Source of the DNA: Halomonas halophila
GTDB lineage: Bacteria > Pseudomonadota > Gammaproteobacteria > Pseudomonadales > Halomonadaceae
Direction: 5' to 3'
Length of the DNA stretch: 15,537 nucleotides
Assembly (NCBI GenBank): GCA_002433675.1
Contig: DJIP01000070.1
Location: forward strand, 6,185 to 21,721
The translations under genes were made by a program, and so were the position numbers. The notes under the pieces are model-generated. The model did no database searches and had not been told where the DNA came from. It saw only the letters and a list, made by a program, of their open reading frames with translations. This document shows positions 14,887 to 15,537 of the stretch, in pieces. Numbering within the stretch: the first letter of the stretch is position 1; each line of letters starts with the position of its first letter.

Positions 14887-15537
14887 TCAGGCGGTGATGG
14901 CACGGCCGATGATGATCTTCTGGATTTCCGAGGTACCCTCGAAGATCCGGGTGATGCGGGCGTCACGGTAGTAACGCTCGATGGGCAGATCGGAGATATA
15001 GCCGTAACCGCCGTGGACCTGCACTGCGGCGTCGGTGACCTTGGCCGCCGCCTCGGAGGCCACCAGCTTGGCCACCGCCGACTCCAGGCTGAAGCGCTGG
15101 CCGGAGTCCCGTGCATCCGCCGCCTTGTAGGTCACCAGCTTGGCGGCCTCGAGCTGGGCGTGCATCTCGGCCAGCATCCACTGGATGCCCTGGTGCCGGC
15201 ACAGCGGCTTGCCACCGACGATGCGTTCCTTCGACCAGGCCAGCGACGCATCTCGAGCGGCCCGCGAGATACCGACGCTCATCGCCGCCACCTCGACCCG
15301 GCCGCGATCCAGCACCTCCATGGCGGTGGCGAATCCGGCCCCCTCCTCGCCCATCAAGGCATCCAATGGCAGCACACAGTCGAAGCCGATCTCGTAGATA
15401 TGGCTACCGCGCAGGCCCAGGGTCTTCTCGGGACTCGAGAACTCGATGCCGGCGGTGTGCCGGTCGACCAGAAAGGCAGAGATGCCGCGGTGGCCCTGAT
15501 CGGGGTCGGTCTTGGCGTAGACCACCAGGAAGTCGGC
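14887..15537 (-). CDS. Acyl-CoA dehydrogenase, C-terminal part (gene cut by the window edge)
   Basis: The frame is open to the right edge, so about 216 C-terminal residues are visible, from ADFLVVYAKTD to GRAITA and a TGA stop. Given a usual family length of 375-390, roughly 160-175 N-terminal residues lie outside. The beta-domain end and the helical C-domain are present. They include GFDCVLPLDALMGEEGAGF, the FAD-contact GGYGYISDLPIERYYRDARI and RIFEGTSEIQKIII. The glutamate of FEGT is the catalytic base in the short/medium/branched-chain group. The enzyme makes a 2,3-double bond in an acyl-CoA and reduces ETF, which is encoded directly downstream. Chain-length preference cannot be judged from this fragment. 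Confidence 0.95.
   Translation of the reverse strand, partial: ADFLVVYAKTDPDQGHRGISAFLVDRHTAGIEFSSPEKTLGLRGSHIYEIGFDCVLPLDALMGEEGAGFATAMEVLDRGRVEVAAMSVGISRAARDASLAWSKERIVGGKPLCRHQGIQWMLAEMHAQLEAAKLVTYKAADARDSGQRFSLESAVAKLVASEAAAKVTDAAVQVHGGYGYISDLPIERYYRDARITRIFEGTSEIQKIIIGRAITA

Noticed and set aside
13790..14971. Plus-strand 393-residue open frame opposite etfB and etfA
   Set aside because: A shadow of two strongly conserved genes; composition rich in Arg, His and Asp, typical of antisense GC-rich frames.

Overview
The window is dense, GC-rich bacterial DNA. It looks like a gammaproteobacterium of the Halomonas/Chromohalobacter type: high-GC coding bias, AGGAG-like ribosome sites, two FCD-type GntR regulators, a TRAP transporter, a YjiH membrane protein and a typical proteobacterial etfBA pair. 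The family-level placement is inference from style and gene content, not from a marker gene.

Layout. (1) 1-4147, plus strand: an FCD/GntR regulator (122-793); a 559-base non-coding stretch with an unusual tandem hairpin repeat (about 1012-1203); then an FAD-dependent D-amino-acid-dehydrogenase-like oxidoreductase (1353-2654) followed closely by an NhaC-family membrane carrier (2711-4147). A candidate promoter and operator precede the oxidoreductase, and a terminator follows the carrier. (2) 4391-10536: a second FCD/GntR regulator on the minus strand is divergent from a plus-strand run of L-asparaginase, TRAP DctP, DctQ, DctM and a zinc M20-type amidohydrolase of the N-carbamoyl-amino-acid hydrolase/allantoate amidohydrolase group. 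A perfect 15-bp inverted repeat lies at the predicted transcription start of the asparaginase. (3) 10575-15537, minus strand: an SDR oxidoreductase; a terminator; a YjiH-like membrane protein; etfA, etfB and the C-terminal part of an acyl-CoA dehydrogenase that runs off the right edge.

Working together. Region 1 reads as sensor plus carrier plus oxidative deaminase: the NhaC-family protein may bring in an amino or imino acid (or exchange it against Na+) for the FAD enzyme. Region 2 reads as a self-contained scavenging cassette. The TRAP system would import an acidic N-substituted compound, the M20 enzyme would cleave a carbamoyl or similar C-N bond, and the asparaginase would remove a side-chain amide, giving aspartate and ammonia. 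Region 3 passes electrons from acyl-CoA oxidation to ETF; YjiH may belong to the same transcript.

The observations most worth following are the asparaginase-TRAP-amidohydrolase cassette as a possible undescribed amide or N-carbamoyl catabolic route, the tandem hairpin repeats, and the CAACAA-rich leaders shared by several of these genes. Nothing seen here is a defence system, mobile element, CRISPR array, tRNA or rRNA.
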